Below are positions 1 through 15,109 of a stretch of DNA of 64,000 nt, one piece after another. Source of the stretch: Perca fluviatilis. Lineage: Eukaryota > Chordata > Actinopteri > Perciformes > Percidae. The stretch is from positions 12,916,434-12,980,433 of the forward strand of contig NC_053123.1 in the NCBI RefSeq assembly GCF_010015445.1. Reading direction: 5' to 3'. Within the stretch, counting starts at the first letter, position 1; each line of letters opens with the position of its first letter. The notes under the pieces are model-generated. The model had not been told where the DNA came from, ran no database searches, and saw only the letters and a list, made by a program, of their open reading frames with translations. Made by a program: the position numbers and the translations under genes.

Positions 1-3000
1 AGAATTATAATTGTACAGGCATATTTAAAATACCCTGACAAGTGACCTGCTCTAATATAAAATCAGAATGGCATGAAAACTCCAAACATAATCTTCTCAG
101 TTTAATGCGGGCCATTAGGCCGCCACATTAAACCCCAACACACACGCACACTGTTAACCTCAGACACACACCTACAGTGACTCAGCTTTACAACTCTGCA
201 ACTTTACTCCATGTCTCTCCCTGCAACCCTCCATCTCTCCTCTCCGTCCTTTGATCAGAAACCCTAAACAGAGGCAGGATTTACATCAGTGGAGGCAAGC
301 TGCTCTCATCACTTTGCAGCGCCAAGGCTTTTTCTATCAGCGGAGCATTGAGGCACCCAACGTGGAGGAGAATTACATCAGCTCTTAGGGTGCAGCTTTT
401 CTGTCAGCGAGGCTATGACTGTGTCTCAGCGCTAGTAAATAATCCCTAAGTGCTCCTTATTTGACCTCAGATTGATTTGTTGGAAGTAAATCTCGTTGCC
501 GTGTGCACGAAAATGAAAGCGCTCTAATGAAAGTGTGAAAACAGTCTGTTGTAACTTAGCAATTTAGTTTACGTCAACAAATCAAACATTAAGAAAACAA
601 TAAATCACAAAAACCTGCTTTGTAAATGGTGTTTATGTACATTAATGCAATCCCCCTGTGATATGGAGACTTTCAAAATAACAGTAGCATTTCTCTCATG
701 CTGTAGATCAAACATGCTGTAGATGTTATGTGGCTTTTGGATTTAAAGCCTCTTTGATTTCCTCACCGTATAGAATCTTTGAAAATATTCAGTTTTAATA
801 TTCAGTTTACAGACAAACATTCTTCACAAGCCAAGCTTGTTATGTTTCTTTATAGACAAGACGGTTTCTCTTCCTATTGGAAAATGCTTCTCCTTTTTAG
901 CTGTACATTTTTCTTTTCAGATTTTGTAAGTCTTTTACTTTTATAATTGAAAATGAATATCCACTGAAATTCCATCCATCTATTCATCCACCATCCATTC
1001 ATTCTGTCAACCACTCATCTTGTTTAGGGGTCACAGTGTGCAGACACATACCTAGACAAACTAAATGAATGTGAACACCACATAAGGTTGTGTTGGTAAA
1101 GTTAAAGGCATTGTGGAAAACATACTTATTTGCTTCCTTGCTGAGAGTTAGATGAGGAGGTCGATAACACGGTCATGTTTGTACTGTAAAATAAAGCTAT
1201 AGCGCCAGCAGCCGGCTAACTTGACTGGAAACAGGCTCTGTCCAAAGGTGGCTAATCCTACCAGAACCTCTTAAACTCATCCTAAACACATTATATTGTG
1301 TTTGTTTAATCTGTGCAAAGATAACAATTCGCCGTTTTACATGGGCTATATGAGGGACAATTTAAGATGGATAATTCAAATAAACATAAAAAAAAATAGT
1401 CTGGTGGAGAGGGTGGCAATGTGCAGGAATAGTTAGAGATTTCATATTAAAAATATATTTTCTGAATTACATTTTGTGTGTGAAAAGGGACACTTTTGAT
1501 TGTGCTTATACAGTATATCAGTGCTCACTGCAGGACTTTTGAAATCCTCTTCTTGATGACAACTGGTGAACGGAAGCACTGGGGATGAAGAAACTATGCA
1601 AATAAAAGAAGTGATAAAAGCTTAACATTAAAAAAAGAAAACCAAAAGCAGTCCCCAGTATCACCTAATCAGCAGTCACCTATAACATATTATCTTGATG
1701 ACATACTAAAAAGAGGATTTTTGGCTATTCATCTGCGTTGCTGATCCTCGCGCCTCGAACACAGATGTGCCCCATAATCTACAACGTTTAAACAGACTTT
1801 CACATAATGGGGGTCTCCTAATATAAATACTGTAAGTGAACTACTATCTAGTGCTATATAAAGAATGATCAGAATGTGTTCTTAGCAGAGCAGATGGTTG
1901 CAATTCTGCCAGCGCTAACTAGCAGCGAGCGATTATGTGTGATGATAAGTTGCTTCTCAGTTGAAAGCCTATCATCAGGGCTTTAATTAAAGCAGTAGCC
2001 AGGGCGGGTGACACTGTCTGCCACAGATTCCTTGCACCCATGGGAAAAAGGGGCGGCACACTCATTCTCTTTCTGTCAGAGCCACGTGGTGCACATGTGT
2101 GCCACATGAATCTGTTTTTCCTTTCGTGTAAGTGGCTTGGTATACACAGACTCAGCAGAACGCACACACATGGCAGTGTCTTCAACTAGGGGGCAACCAG
2201 TGTCGCCTTGTGTGGTCGAGCGTCTAGACTAAGTGGATGCCCGATGGCATTTATAAAGAGGATGGCCGAGGAAAGGGCACTGGAGTCTTATGAATTAAAG
2301 CAGTATTTCACTGTTGTTTGGACACAAGAGCCTCTCAAACTCATTGCAAACTATTTTGCTCATTACTGTCCAAAACTGAAAGTGCATATTGTCATATTGA
2401 TAGAATGTGTATTTGAACAGCAGAGACATTCAACAACATATTGTGCGTCTGTAGCCCATTCTTTGCTGCTCTGTGTCCCCGATAGACAGCTCTCATTACA
2501 ACAATGAAAGAATGTACTGCTCTGTGCATTTGACCCGAGTATAAAAACAGAAGAAAAAAAACCAATAATGCCAACTGTACAAAGGACAAGTGGATAGTCT
2601 GGGCTCTGTGTGACTGGCCTAGTTTTTGAGAATGCTGATGGATTAATAAAACATGGCTGGGAATAGATGTTGTACCCTAGACATGATTGGAGAGTCAGAG
2701 GAGGACAAAGTCGTCTTTCAACACCTTTAATGTTTTGGATTATAGGTACCGTGGACCCTCACACCATCCACTGTGTAGCTCTCTTCACGACAACACAGAC
2801 ACAGGTTGGTTCTTTGGAACGGGCGTTTATCGCTTTGCTCTTCTGTCCTTAATGCATCCACATCACGCCGTGAGAACTACATGAATGAACACAGTAAGCA
2901 CGTCCAATTAATTATACATTACCGAAGACAAGTACAAATTCCGCTTGGCGAGAATATAAACAAAGTTTCACATATAAGATAAAATACCTCGTTGGCTGCT

Positions 3001-3480
3001 TGTCCTGAAAAGAGGTTCTTAAATCCTAGGAAAATCCTTCACAGTTCGTTTTGACCTCCGACAACAGTGAAACTCCAACTTAATTAGCAGAGCCGTAGCG
3101 ATACACACCTTAGGTTTCCTTTTGTCCATTGACAAATTCCGCAGCAGCGAAAACCAAAACAGAGAACTTTAGTTCCGAGAGAAACAAAACACAACAGACT
3201 TAAATCTAACTATTACATCACATTCATTTTAACCTTTACATTTCACATTTCCTATTTATTTACTGTATGAGACTGAATATAAACTATAAATTTACTATGA
3301 ATTTTGCATTAATTATGCATCATAAACACAGCACATATTTAACAGCACTTACACACTGTAAACACATATTGAAGTTTTAGAGCACCCTAGCTCAAGAAGC
3401 ACAGTAAAGATCATCATTTAAATTACTTCTTCTAATATACCTATATTAATTATTTTTGTCTCCACCCATGCACATTAGAA
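1..3480. other. Gene-free flank, AT-rich
   Basis: I see no gene here. All open frames are short, lack recognisable domains and are not joined by convincing splice sites. The base composition is AT-rich with scattered short A and T runs. The stretch around 2660-3200 is more complex and could be an old repeat, but I cannot name it. Confidence 0.5.
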
Positions 3481-3489
3481 TTCACATGA

Positions 3490-3625
3490 AACCATGGCTC
3501 ATTTCCTATTTTTACCCCTACCCCCTGTTTTTGAGTGCCCCTCGCTTTTTGACTTGCCCTTGGAAGAGAGTTACAAGGGGTAGTGGTTGAAATTGTACCC
3601 TATGAAATGGGACAGCCCTTTAAGA
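3490..3625. repeat. Small palindromic repeat with C-rich and G-rich arms
   Basis: A C-rich arm (tttttacccctaccccctg near 3508) is followed by a G-rich arm (acaaggggtagtgg near 3572). Loosely matching ends read catttcctat and, inverted, catttcatag. This layout is typical of miniature inverted-repeat elements in teleosts. No clear target duplication is visible, so the family is left open. Confidence 0.35.
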
Positions 3626-4287
3626 CCCTGACACATAATCTGTAGTCATGGATGGCGTTTACATAAACAGACGTAACAGGTTTGTTGTTGAATCTTGGCA
3701 GCAGTATCACAAGACAGCGTTCCAGACGGAGCCCCGTCCCATGAGAGTTGGTCAGTGGCACATGAAGCCAAAAAAGTTCAACTACCGCATATAAAATTAA
3801 CCGGATGATCGGCGCTGCTTCCGCACTATGAGGCCTATAGAGCAGGCGCAGTAGAGACCTCCGCCGGCCGAGCCGGCTACATCCGGTTTAGCGCTCCGCT
3901 AACCTGAATGGGGGAATTAAATGATTTCATCGTGCTGCTCTTCTAGACATCTCTTTTTGGGTCCCATGGCATCTCATGACAAACTCGGAAGTTGTAATTC
4001 CACTGTTAAATGTTAAATTGGCTTCAAAGCTTCCTGGGGACCTGCACCCAGCAGTCTGACTGGGGGCTCTGATCTGGGGGCTCTGATCTACGAAAACTTA
4101 GCAGCACATTTCCAAACAGGTGTGATTTGGGGAAACTGACCACATATTGGGAATCTAAATAATTTTCCCACCTGAAAATATCTTCAGGACATATGACACA
4201 AGTGACATACTGTATAAACACCTTTTAGCCTGGCTCAAAATCTCCTGTCTGACCCATACAGAAGCTCCTTCGGATCAGATATCAGAA

Positions 4288-4434
4288 AAAAAAGTACAAT
4301 ATCTCCCTCTAAAATGTAGTGGAGTAGAAGTCAAAAGTGACATAAAAATAAAAGACTACAGTAAAGTAAAAGTACCTCAAATTTGTACTTAAGAACAGTA
4401 CCTGAGTAAATGGACTTAGTTGCATCCCACCACT
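4288..4434. mobile_element. Fragment of a teleost hAT-like miniature element (stepwise 'aagtac' type)
   Basis: The stretch carries the repeated 'aaagtac / gtacttaag' wording typical of a very abundant fish non-autonomous DNA element, including aaatgtagtggagtagaag and the terminal ccaccactg. Only one end is present. A longer relative sits in the last intron of the fusion gene at 27578-28040 and shares aaatgtagtgga and cttaag...agtac blocks. Family name is from memory. Confidence 0.6.
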
Positions 4435-4439
4435 GATGA

Positions 4440-7400
4440 TATCTACTGTATTGGTTGTAGACTTTAGCAAGGACTTTATTATTGCAAAAGATGTACAGAA
4501 ACAGAATGATGTTATCCTCCAGTAATGTCAATTATATCAATTTCATCTGATGTGGATATACTATAGCATCGTCAAATCAAATCTGACAGTAAGCACTTTG
4601 ACCTCATAGCCATTGTTTAATTACAAATCTAATGTCCTGGAGTACAGAGCCAAATGATTAAAATGTGTCATTGTCTGATCACAGCGTTTACCCAGCCAAG
4701 TGAAAAAAGCCACCATCTTAAAATAATTGCTTAGAGCAAGCACATCACTTAATTCTGACCTTCTTTGTGTCTCCCTCCGTTTCTCCGCAACTCACTGTCT
4801 CTTAAAGAGCACTTTGAAAGCACCAGGCATCTGGCAGCACCCTTATTAAAAGAATTTACAGTTAAATTGAATGCCATCAATACCACTGAACTGCAGGAGC
4901 TGTATAAAATGTCAATCAGCGTCCTTCAGGGGCCAGCCATCGACTGCTGCTGGAATGAGCTGATTTGAACGCTCCTTCACTTTGTTAGTGTCTCAGCATA
5001 TATGGAGGCAGGAAGGACGGTTGACTTTATATCAGACAAACTGAAAGAAAGAAAACACTGCAAATAATGGTAATCTCTTCTACTAACAAAGCGTAATTTA
5101 TGCAAGTGTCATTTTTCACAACATCCAGTGCTGGTCGGAGATCGTTTGGCTCAATAACTGGCAGCAAAATGAACATTTATTTGTAGTTCGCATTGCTAAT
5201 GCAAACTGCAAAATCACTCATATTATACATAAAATGTAAAAAAAAGTTTCATGTATGCTCTGCACTCCTATAAAGTATATTAGGGTGAAGCTTACTGTAT
5301 ACATAATAAAAAGAATGGATTTATCCACCCTGTTGGTTAGTTTGCTCCCAACCTCAAGGAAACTCTTGCATGCTTCCCGCTGAGGTTACAGTGTAAGATA
5401 GCATTATACAAAACTGCATAGGAACTAAATTCCCTTTTTTGCTGAAGTGTGTTTGCTTGCCCTTTGCTATGGCTTCTCTGGATATCTGGAGTCATTTCTA
5501 AAAAGCCTGTTTCCATATTTTAATGGAGCTGAAAGAATGTGATCCCTCAATTACAGTAAGTGATAACATTAAGTTAACTTGATCCTTTATTTTAAAAAAG
5601 TTTGACTGATGGATGTCATTTCAGACAGTTTGGGTGTGTTTAGTCCAATGGAACGAGCTATCCAAACATCTCAAACAGTTTGAATTAATAATGCTGTACA
5701 GAACAGTAACCGCCAGGAGAAAATTAAGATGGATGACCTGGCTATGAAAAACATTCCTTGGTCAAAGATCACACATCACCTCACATGCAGCCTCTGACTC
5801 TCCCCACCCATAATCCAGTGGGCTAGACTCAATACAAACACCATCCCATACAAGTCAATGTTAGAAAGCAGCTTTAAAAGAATGTTCAAAAATATCAATG
5901 CAAATTTAAATCTTATTGTCTGCCCCAAAGCCAGAGGAAAGCTTTATTTATTGACATCTCAGGGACAAAATATCTGAGATGTTTTAAATCCAATTGCATG
6001 TAATGCAGTCATGATCATCATCTCTGCCATTACCGCTGGTGTTCCTGAAATGAAATCTCAGTGTCATCTCGTCCCCTATTAGCTGTGCATTGCATGTGTA
6101 GACTAGCTCTGCTCTCCTCCTTAACACGTATAATTCATTCACAGCAATAGCTGCAAAGTTGCGATATCCTTTGCAAGGAAGGGACATTCTGTTTTGGGAC
6201 TGTAGAGAGAAGTTAGCCTTCACTTGTTCTCCTTCTGCCCTCTACTTTTTCTTAATGTGTCCCTTCCTCTGTGACCCTCGCTAAATGCAGTATAGACAAT
6301 TACCGTCTCAAGCCTGATGATATGAAGCCCAGAAATGTTCCACTGAGTTGATTCTGTTCTCTGAATGGCCATGATATTGCAGTAATTTCCTGGCTTTTAG
6401 CAACGCGCCTCATATTTACAGTGCACTTTCTGGTCTGAATCAATAAATATTGTGAAATTTTGTATGGCAATACTGTTGTGGACCATGATTGCAAATTGCA
6501 GTAGCTTGCTGTGGAGGATGGATAGCAACAATGAAAAAAGAACAGCTATTGTATGGCATAGTCAGAATATTGTTAAGGACACACATTTCAAAATGTATGT
6601 GCTAGATGCTTCTATACCTCCACACAGGCTTTTCTTAAAGCTTTTTTATAAACACCGTCTTTTCTGTCGCAAAGAGGAGCCATAAAGTATTTCTGTAGAG
6701 CCAAAGCACCACAATTTCCCTTGTAGCTTCACTCACAAAGATTAAACTAAATAATTCACATGCTACATTTGTACTGAAGGTGTATCATCCAATGAAACGG
6801 TCGGTTTGTACTCCAAACGGGCTAAAATTGTGTTGTCAGCACAGCCAAATTGGACCATAAGTGCTTACGTCTGCTTACTGTGTACGGCTACACCGGCTAA
6901 GAGTCCCCCTCTTGCACAAAACAAACGCTCCCTCATGTGTCCGTTCATCATCACAAATACCTCTCCGTCACAGGAATGGGAAGCACATCATGGGCTGCTT
7001 GAGTTATGACCCTTTCTGTGTACAGAGAAGAAGTGTGTGTCCTGCAATGGATATTCAGTGGAAAGAAATAATAATAAAGTGGAGGCTGTTTTGCTGACAC
7101 ATCTGCAGCGGGTTACTGCCAACTGGCAGCTATGACGATGATGACATATTGACAGAGGCTCCACGGGGACACTCCCAATTCCATCGCTGTGCTGGGCTTA
7201 GGGCAAGAGATTTCTGCTTTGGGGTTTCGTCGGGGGAAATCTAGACGGGGTTGATGACGCCTGCGGGCCTCTTGGATGAGGATGGATGAGGACATTTGGC
7301 TGTCAGCAGTGAGGAGGCCTATCTGGCTCTGTCAGGAGCCCACAAGGGAGAGAAAAGACACTAGGGGCCTGGTCTCAATAGGCAAATGTAGCCTTACTCA

Positions 7401-7930
7401 CATGCATTCCTCATCATCCTCATCTTTCACAAGGTGGAATTTGTGGTATTTTTGTGTCTGAGTTGCTTTATAATGCCAGGATGTCTTTATTTATTTATTT
7501 TTTTTAAGAATTTAATCTTTCTTCAGTCATTGATTGCTTTAGTGCTGTTCCTCCCTGAACTATTGTGTCAATCATGCTATGTTTTCAGTGGAGGAAGGTG
7601 AAAGTAGAATTGCCAAGGGAGCCACTTTGGATGATTTGGAAGAACGTATACGAGTCCTGTGTGAGACGGTCATTGATTTCACTGTCTTTCACGGCCTGTC
7701 TCTTTGTTCAGGGCCTTCAGGGCAGCAGTCTGGTATCCCACAACAAACACACTATGGGGGGTGAACAATCCACAGCCCAATCCACAGGGTGCTTTATCAA
7801 GAAACATGACCTTCCGCTAGAGCACTGATTCTTCCCTTCGTCTTTGCCTTCACCCTCCAGCATCTTTAGCCCCACACGATATACTGCCCACTGGGTAGTC
7901 GCATTGCCAAACCTAGGTGTGGAGTAAAGA
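4440..7930. other. Gene-free stretch
   Basis: No gene is supported. The parts at 4765-4970 and 7100-7340 are of higher complexity than their surroundings and lack repeat character, so they are candidates for conserved non-coding sequence. I see no domain, splice structure or RNA gene. Confidence 0.4.
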
Positions 7931-7974
7931 CCGGCTACACCACACATACATTCTGGAATAAGAGAAAAGAATGC

Positions 7975-8530
7975 TCTGGGTTGTTTGCATTTCTTTAAAC
8001 CAATCACAATCGTCTTGGGCGGAGTTAAGCTCTGGACGCAGCGATGGTGGCTCTGCATGATGGTCTCTGGAAGGAACTTGTTTTGGTGGAACATTTGCAC
8101 CCCGCAAAAGAAAACGCCACATACAATATCAAATGAAGTTAACTGCCCACACAATTAAGTAACGTTGAATTAGCTGGATAAATGATTAGATGTAATTTGC
8201 TCTTACCAGTGTATCGCCGTGTGTACTTCGCCCATAGCAATCCCCACCAATCGGTCCCAAAACATCCCAGTTAGAAAACAAATACTGTAGAAATTTTTTT
8301 GAAAATCTTATCAATAATTCACGAAAGAACCAAGCAGGCCCCTCTTGTTGCATGATCCAAATTTTCTTCAAACAACTTGCCATTTTCAGCGTGTAGCTTG
8401 CTAGCTTGAAGTTTATTGTTGTTTCCCGAAGCAAACAGAGTTTGAGAACGGCAACATACAGAGAGCGGAAGGTGAGGAGCATCTGGCATGTGGCTCTCAG
8501 GCAATTATCCTGGGAATGTACTTCCGTTTA
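7975..8530. repeat. Dispersed percomorph-type repeat
   Basis: The wording around 8010-8095 (ggacgcagcgatggtggctc, ggaaggaacttgttttggtg) and around 8380-8520 (gtgtagcttgctagcttgaa, ggcaattatcctgggaatgt) is what I remember from a high-copy non-autonomous repeat in percomorph genomes. Open frames on the minus strand across 7717-8482 are therefore not genes. Exact borders and family are not visible to me. Confidence 0.5.
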
Positions 8531-8539
8531 TGCAGACTA

Positions 8540-10267
<1,728 letters not shown>

Positions 10268-13239
10268 AGCATGTCTAAAGGCAGCTACGGTGGTGGTGGC
10301 TTACTGGGGAATTGAAATTAATGAGTGTAATCAGAAGCAAACAGCGAGCCAGGCAAGGGCAATTAATACAAGCAAGGCGAGCAGAGCTGCTGGTTTGCTT
10401 GGCCAGGCATGGCTGCAACCGAAGAGATGGAGGATTAAGATGCAACCACAGACAAACTCCACAGCTTTTCCACACACAGCAGATGTCCACAGAGGGAAGG
10501 CGCTGGGAGCCTGGCATCGACACGCATCCGCCAACCGGCCACTCGGTCAGCACGGCCCAATACGAGCTGACAACCTCCTGGCAGCATTCTGATAACACCA
10601 TCTTCTCTGTTCAGCTCGAGAGCCAAGAGAAGGCCCTCACCGGAGGCCCCTGCACTGCATACGAAAGGGACTTTCACAGTGGAGCCACTATGTGTGAGAC
10701 GGGGAGAGAAACAGAGGAACATAAAGAGATAAGAGAGATGGGGGGAGGGCATTGTGTGCAGGCTCAACTCAAGTACATCTCAATGTGAGGGGCATTTTTT
10801 GTTACCCCTGTGTTCCCTCCATGTTGTTCTGATTGAAACATCATTGGCTGCATGCATTCCCTCAAACATGCTTATTAGCTTCAGTATAAATAAACATATT
10901 TGACCCAGCTGCCTTCAGAAACGGCTCTGCTTCTTGTTTTCTTTAATTGACGTAAACAAGAGTGTCACCGCCCAGGATCTTTTCACTCAGCCCTTGCTTT
11001 GTTGCCTTGAATGGCGTTCGTTCCCCCGGCAGTCTCGCATTTCCACTGTTTACGTGAGATAATGATGCATGTGTAAGGATACACCGCCAGGCAAAGAGAG
11101 GGGCTGATATGAACTGTGACGGCTGCCTCGTCGGTCCAAACCAATTTGTGTTGAAACGGAACAGTGATGTCAGCTCAGACATCAGGGAATGTAATGAAGA
11201 GTGATGCTATAGGGGCAGATCTGTGATGCACGCAGAAAGTAAAGGCTCAGACACACTCCCAACAAAGGCTTAAAGGTCCCGTAAGGTCAAACATACATGA
11301 GGCCAAACCTGATTCTACTGATGCCACAATGTTGTTGAACTCATTCCCTCTTTGTGTAATGTTCTTAAAATGTAAATGTTATTACGTTGCTTGCATATTG
11401 AGTCTAAGTGGACCTTTCCAGGAAATTACCACTACTTTATGGCAAGAAGTGACCGGACAAGCAATGTGATGTAATGTTTTTCTCTTTGGGTATAGAAAAA
11501 TAGCAAACATCAATATTGTTGTTAAGATCAACTTAAAATGTACGGATAATTAACTTGTGTAGAAGTAGCCTACAGCAGTAGAGCAATACACATCTTAATC
11601 AAAAGCTTGCAATAAGCCACAGCAGACTGTCAATTCCATAAACCAAACAAAAAGTAAAGATGTAACCACTCCTCAGCAACTGATAAAGTGTTAGGTTGGA
11701 GAATTGTGGATTGTGGCTTTAATGCCAATGCCAAACACTTTTGACCTCAATCCCTCCTCCTTGAGTTATGTGGTTGTTTCTGTGCACTTTTAGTGTATAC
11801 TGGTTTATGAAACACTGCTGGGTTGGAGGGCAAGTCCAACAAAATGACAAAACAACTCCGTCAAACTTTGATTGAATTCTCCTCTAACATGTAGGCTATT
11901 GTCAGCAGGAGAAATACCATTGCCTATTGATTGAGTCCTTTCCTATTCATAAATCCTATTCTTTATTGTCCATAGAGTGCAGACTGCAGAGTATTGAGTT
12001 ACAATTGTCTCTGACACCTTCATGGGTCCTGATAAATTACTGACACTTCAATAACTTGTGAAATACGTGCTCTTGTGCCTATGAAAGGCAACAGTTTAAC
12101 GTGTCGCTCTTTTAGAACCCCATTACTTTAATGGAAGACAATTCAAACTTGAAAAATTTACAGTTTTTCTCATGGCATTGGCCAGATAAAAATTGCTCAC
12201 TCAGATTGCTTTGAGGAATTGATGAGTTTCCTCACGTAATAGTGTTAAAAGGATTCCCCCCCCCTCACTCTTCTCTTGGCCAGGGATCAAAGTCTTTCTT
12301 CTCTTTGGTGTAGCTTCTCTGCCCTCTTCTGGCCTCAGGCTGTCATTAGGTCAAGTCATATTGATGCATCACTGAGCAAAAGAAAATAAATATTAACATG
12401 GTATTTTTTGTATAAATATGTGTCATTCTCAATCACATCGTTGAATAGTAACATAAGATGTCACATACCTCAAACTAACCCATGTGGGCAAATGATTAAA
12501 TGTCACTTTGGCATTAATGGATCTGTAAAGCCATCAGCTTGTCAGACAGTGAAAAATGTCTGTAGCATGAGACATCTAATAAAGTAATCGTTGATAACTA
12601 ATAAGGCTGTTTCTAAGAGCAAACCTAGCATCCAATCAGTCACAATCAAAGTAAATGGTGAAAGAAAATGGATTGACAATCAAAGAAGCAGTCTCCATGG
12701 TTCACCACCCATAAGCTATTTCAAAGAACCATGGAATTAAGTTTTAGCATGTTTCTTTATGAGAAACACACTTCCCTATTAGAGGTAGGGAACGAAAAAA
12801 GAAGGGGAAAAAAGCTCACATAGTCAAAACCATCACCAGACGCCACTGCAGCGGTATTTTTGAACTTGTGCGTCAGAGCAGCGCCCGTGGCCAAACCGCT
12901 TATTAAAACGCAGAGAAGCCAAGTGCCATAAAGACAGAAGGCAAGCAGCTTGTTATTATTCTTTCTGAGAGGTGAACAGGCTGAGATCAATGGTTGCTGT
13001 GGTTTCTCCTCACCACAACTATGGCTCAGTAAAGCACAAAAGGCCATGCGGCTCCGACCCATACAGTCACAGATATTAACTATTCCAGGGGCCTTTGAAA
13101 ACAGCTGCCAAGAATAATTTCCCACAAGTAACATTTCCCACCAAAGCCACAGAGTCATACTGGCATATTCTGTGCCCCACCAGACCCTATGGGCCCTGAC
13201 TACGATGACACGGTAGAATCAATGGAAAACCAGAGCCAC
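10268..13239. other. Gene-free stretch, two candidate regulatory blocks
   Basis: No gene is supported. The block 10270-10790 is GC-rich, is open on both strands and has two aattaat homeodomain-like cores. The block 12830-13170 is also complex. A long frame at 10312-10788 has no recognisable domain, and I treat it as chance openness. Confidence 0.35.
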
Positions 13240-13725
13240 ATCACAATTAGGGCTGCACAATTAATCGCAATTGTATCGAAATAGCAATACGGGGCATCCT
13301 CTAGCTCACTCAGTAAGAGTGTTTGCCCCACGTTGGCTGAGTCCTGCAGCGGTGCGGGTTTGAATCCGACCTGCTACCCTTTGCTGCGTGTCTTTCCCCA
13401 TCTCTCTCCCCCTTTCATGTCCATTTGCTGTCTAAATAAAGGGAAAAGCCCCAAAAATTATCTTTAAGAAAAAAAAAACCCCGCAATATGGACTAGTGCA
13501 ATATCCAAATCGCAGGGGGCGCAATATTTGTTAATGGCAAAATATGTGTCAAACCATTCTGAATTAAGTATTAAGTACAAATCGTATCCACAGACTAAAG
13601 AAAAAAATCTTTGTTTGGTACAGATTTAATTTCTTTCGATGTTAATAATTTTCAATGACAATGAGAATAATGATACAAAAACGATCATTCCCTCCAATAT
13701 CGTGATCAGTCCAAATAATCACAAT
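13240..13725. mobile_element. Non-autonomous hAT-type element interrupted by a SINE
   Basis: The left end is tagggctgcacaattaat at 13248. The right end is a worn version of the inverted sequence (aatatcgtgatcagtcc, ending about 13717). The 8-bp sequence atcacaat lies directly outside both ends (13240-13247 and 13718-13725), the target-site length typical of hAT elements. The body has the fuzzy 'gcaatat/atcgca' wording shared with the copy at 62557-62901. A tRNA-derived SINE is inserted at about 13291-13480. Confidence 0.7.
13291..13480 (+). mobile_element. tRNA-derived SINE, nested
   Basis: The head resembles a tRNA gene. An A-box-like tagctcactcagtaagag lies at 13302-13319 and a B-box ggtttgaatcc at 13357-13367, so RNA polymerase III could have transcribed it. 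A tRNA-unrelated body with pyrimidine-rich wording follows, then an A-rich tail ending about 13478. Imperfect flanks gcaatac (13284) and gcaatat (13483) may be the target duplication. It lies inside the hAT-type element. Confidence 0.75.
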
Positions 13726-14267
13726 TAGATATTTTCATCATATCGTATCACATATCACAATCCAGTCAGTTTGCGTCGAATTAATGGAGCATACACAGTA
13801 TCAGTAAAAATGTGTGCTGTGTTGTGCAGGTGAAATGTGGCTAAAAATATTAGTTAGTGAGAAAGGAAAAGCTGCTATTGGGATAAATCAAGTACTTTCA
13901 AAGCTGATGGAGTCTGTTAAGGCCTCCCATGGGTTGTTGTTCAGCTGTTTTACAGTACACTGAGGTCCTGTGTTAATGATGAAGAGGCTGGATCCTCTCC
14001 TGACTCTTGCCCTGATCACCCTGATCTTTCTGATATTTGTCCTGTGGGGCAGATAACCTGAACCTCCTGTACTGCTCGTGCTCTCATGCATGCAGTGAGG
14101 AGGGTTGTTCTCACTTCTAATAGCAAAATGCAGAGTTGTTGCTGTTTCAAAAAGGGCTGGACCAATACATCTGAATGTCATATGCCATTTTGGCCAGTGA
14201 AGAATAAAGTATCAAAAATGATGGAGGTTTCCTTTCTGACCACAGCTAGTGAATTTGATAATTTTTA

Positions 14268-14522
14268 TACAGTGCTCAGAATAAGTGAATAAACCCATAC
14301 TAAAGTTGACTAAAAAGAGGAATAAAAAAAGGGGTGTCTATACTTATGCCCCCTGTATTTTAAGGAAGAACATTTATTTATTTACGATACATTATTCATT
14401 CACAAAGAAAATTGGTGTCCTTAAAGGTTGGATTTTTCCTCATTTCCTCACAAAAGATGATTTTTTATTCCTCTTTTTAGTCAACTTTAGCATGGGTGTA
14501 TTCACTTATGCTGAGCACTGTA
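14268..14522. mobile_element. Miniature Tc1/mariner-like element with long inverted ends
   Basis: The left arm cagtgctcagaataagtgaa (14270) and the right arm ttcacttatgctgagcactg (ending 14520) are inverted copies, and similarity continues for about 60 bp (gttgactaaaaagaggaat on both sides). TA dinucleotides sit directly outside (14268-14269 and 14521-14522), the target of Tc1/mariner elements. The 251-bp body has no transposase, so it is non-autonomous. Confidence 0.75.
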
Positions 14523-15109
14523 TACAGATGTCTGACCTCTAAGAGAAACCATTCCAGTGTGGTGTGGGAGGCTTTCAGTCTGTAATGACACCTGTAACCA
14601 AACCTGTCTAGAGAGCATTGATTATTAGTCGCTTTATACATTTTGAGAGAGACTGACAGAGCTGCCAGGCTATGGTATGTACACGTTTGTCCTCTGCTGA
14701 TGTATGAGGGATGTAAGTCACAAAAATTAAACATAAATGTGGCAAAAATGCATTCTACTTATACATTCTGACTATGAAAATCAGAAAAAAAAAAACATAT
14801 CTTCTTTGCAGTGCAATGCTAAGACGAACATCACATCAGTGGAAAAACTTGGACTTTGTGAGAAAGAAAAAGAGATCTGTTCATCATGACAATACTTTGG
14901 TGAATGATGTCATTATAATGATTTTCTAGGGCCTTCAATACAGCATGAGCTCTGAGCCATGGGAGTGCACAGCATCTGGCCTCCCTACAAACAAGTAAAG
15001 TAATTCAAAGTAATCACTGTTCTGCTTTGGTTAAGGCCCAATGAGACTTACATCCATCAGGCATTTTTGTGTCAAATTACACTGTGCCCCAGGAAAAATA
15101 GAACGCTGC

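Noticed and set aside
7717..8154. 145-codon frame on the minus strand
   Set aside because: It lies largely in a dispersed repeat and has no recognisable domain.
10312..10788. 158-codon frame on the plus strand
   Set aside because: No domain, no homolog I know, overlapping open frames on the other strand, and no splice context.
13302..13367. A functional tRNA gene
   Set aside because: A and B boxes are present, but no cloverleaf with a proper acceptor stem forms, and a SINE body with an A-rich tail follows.
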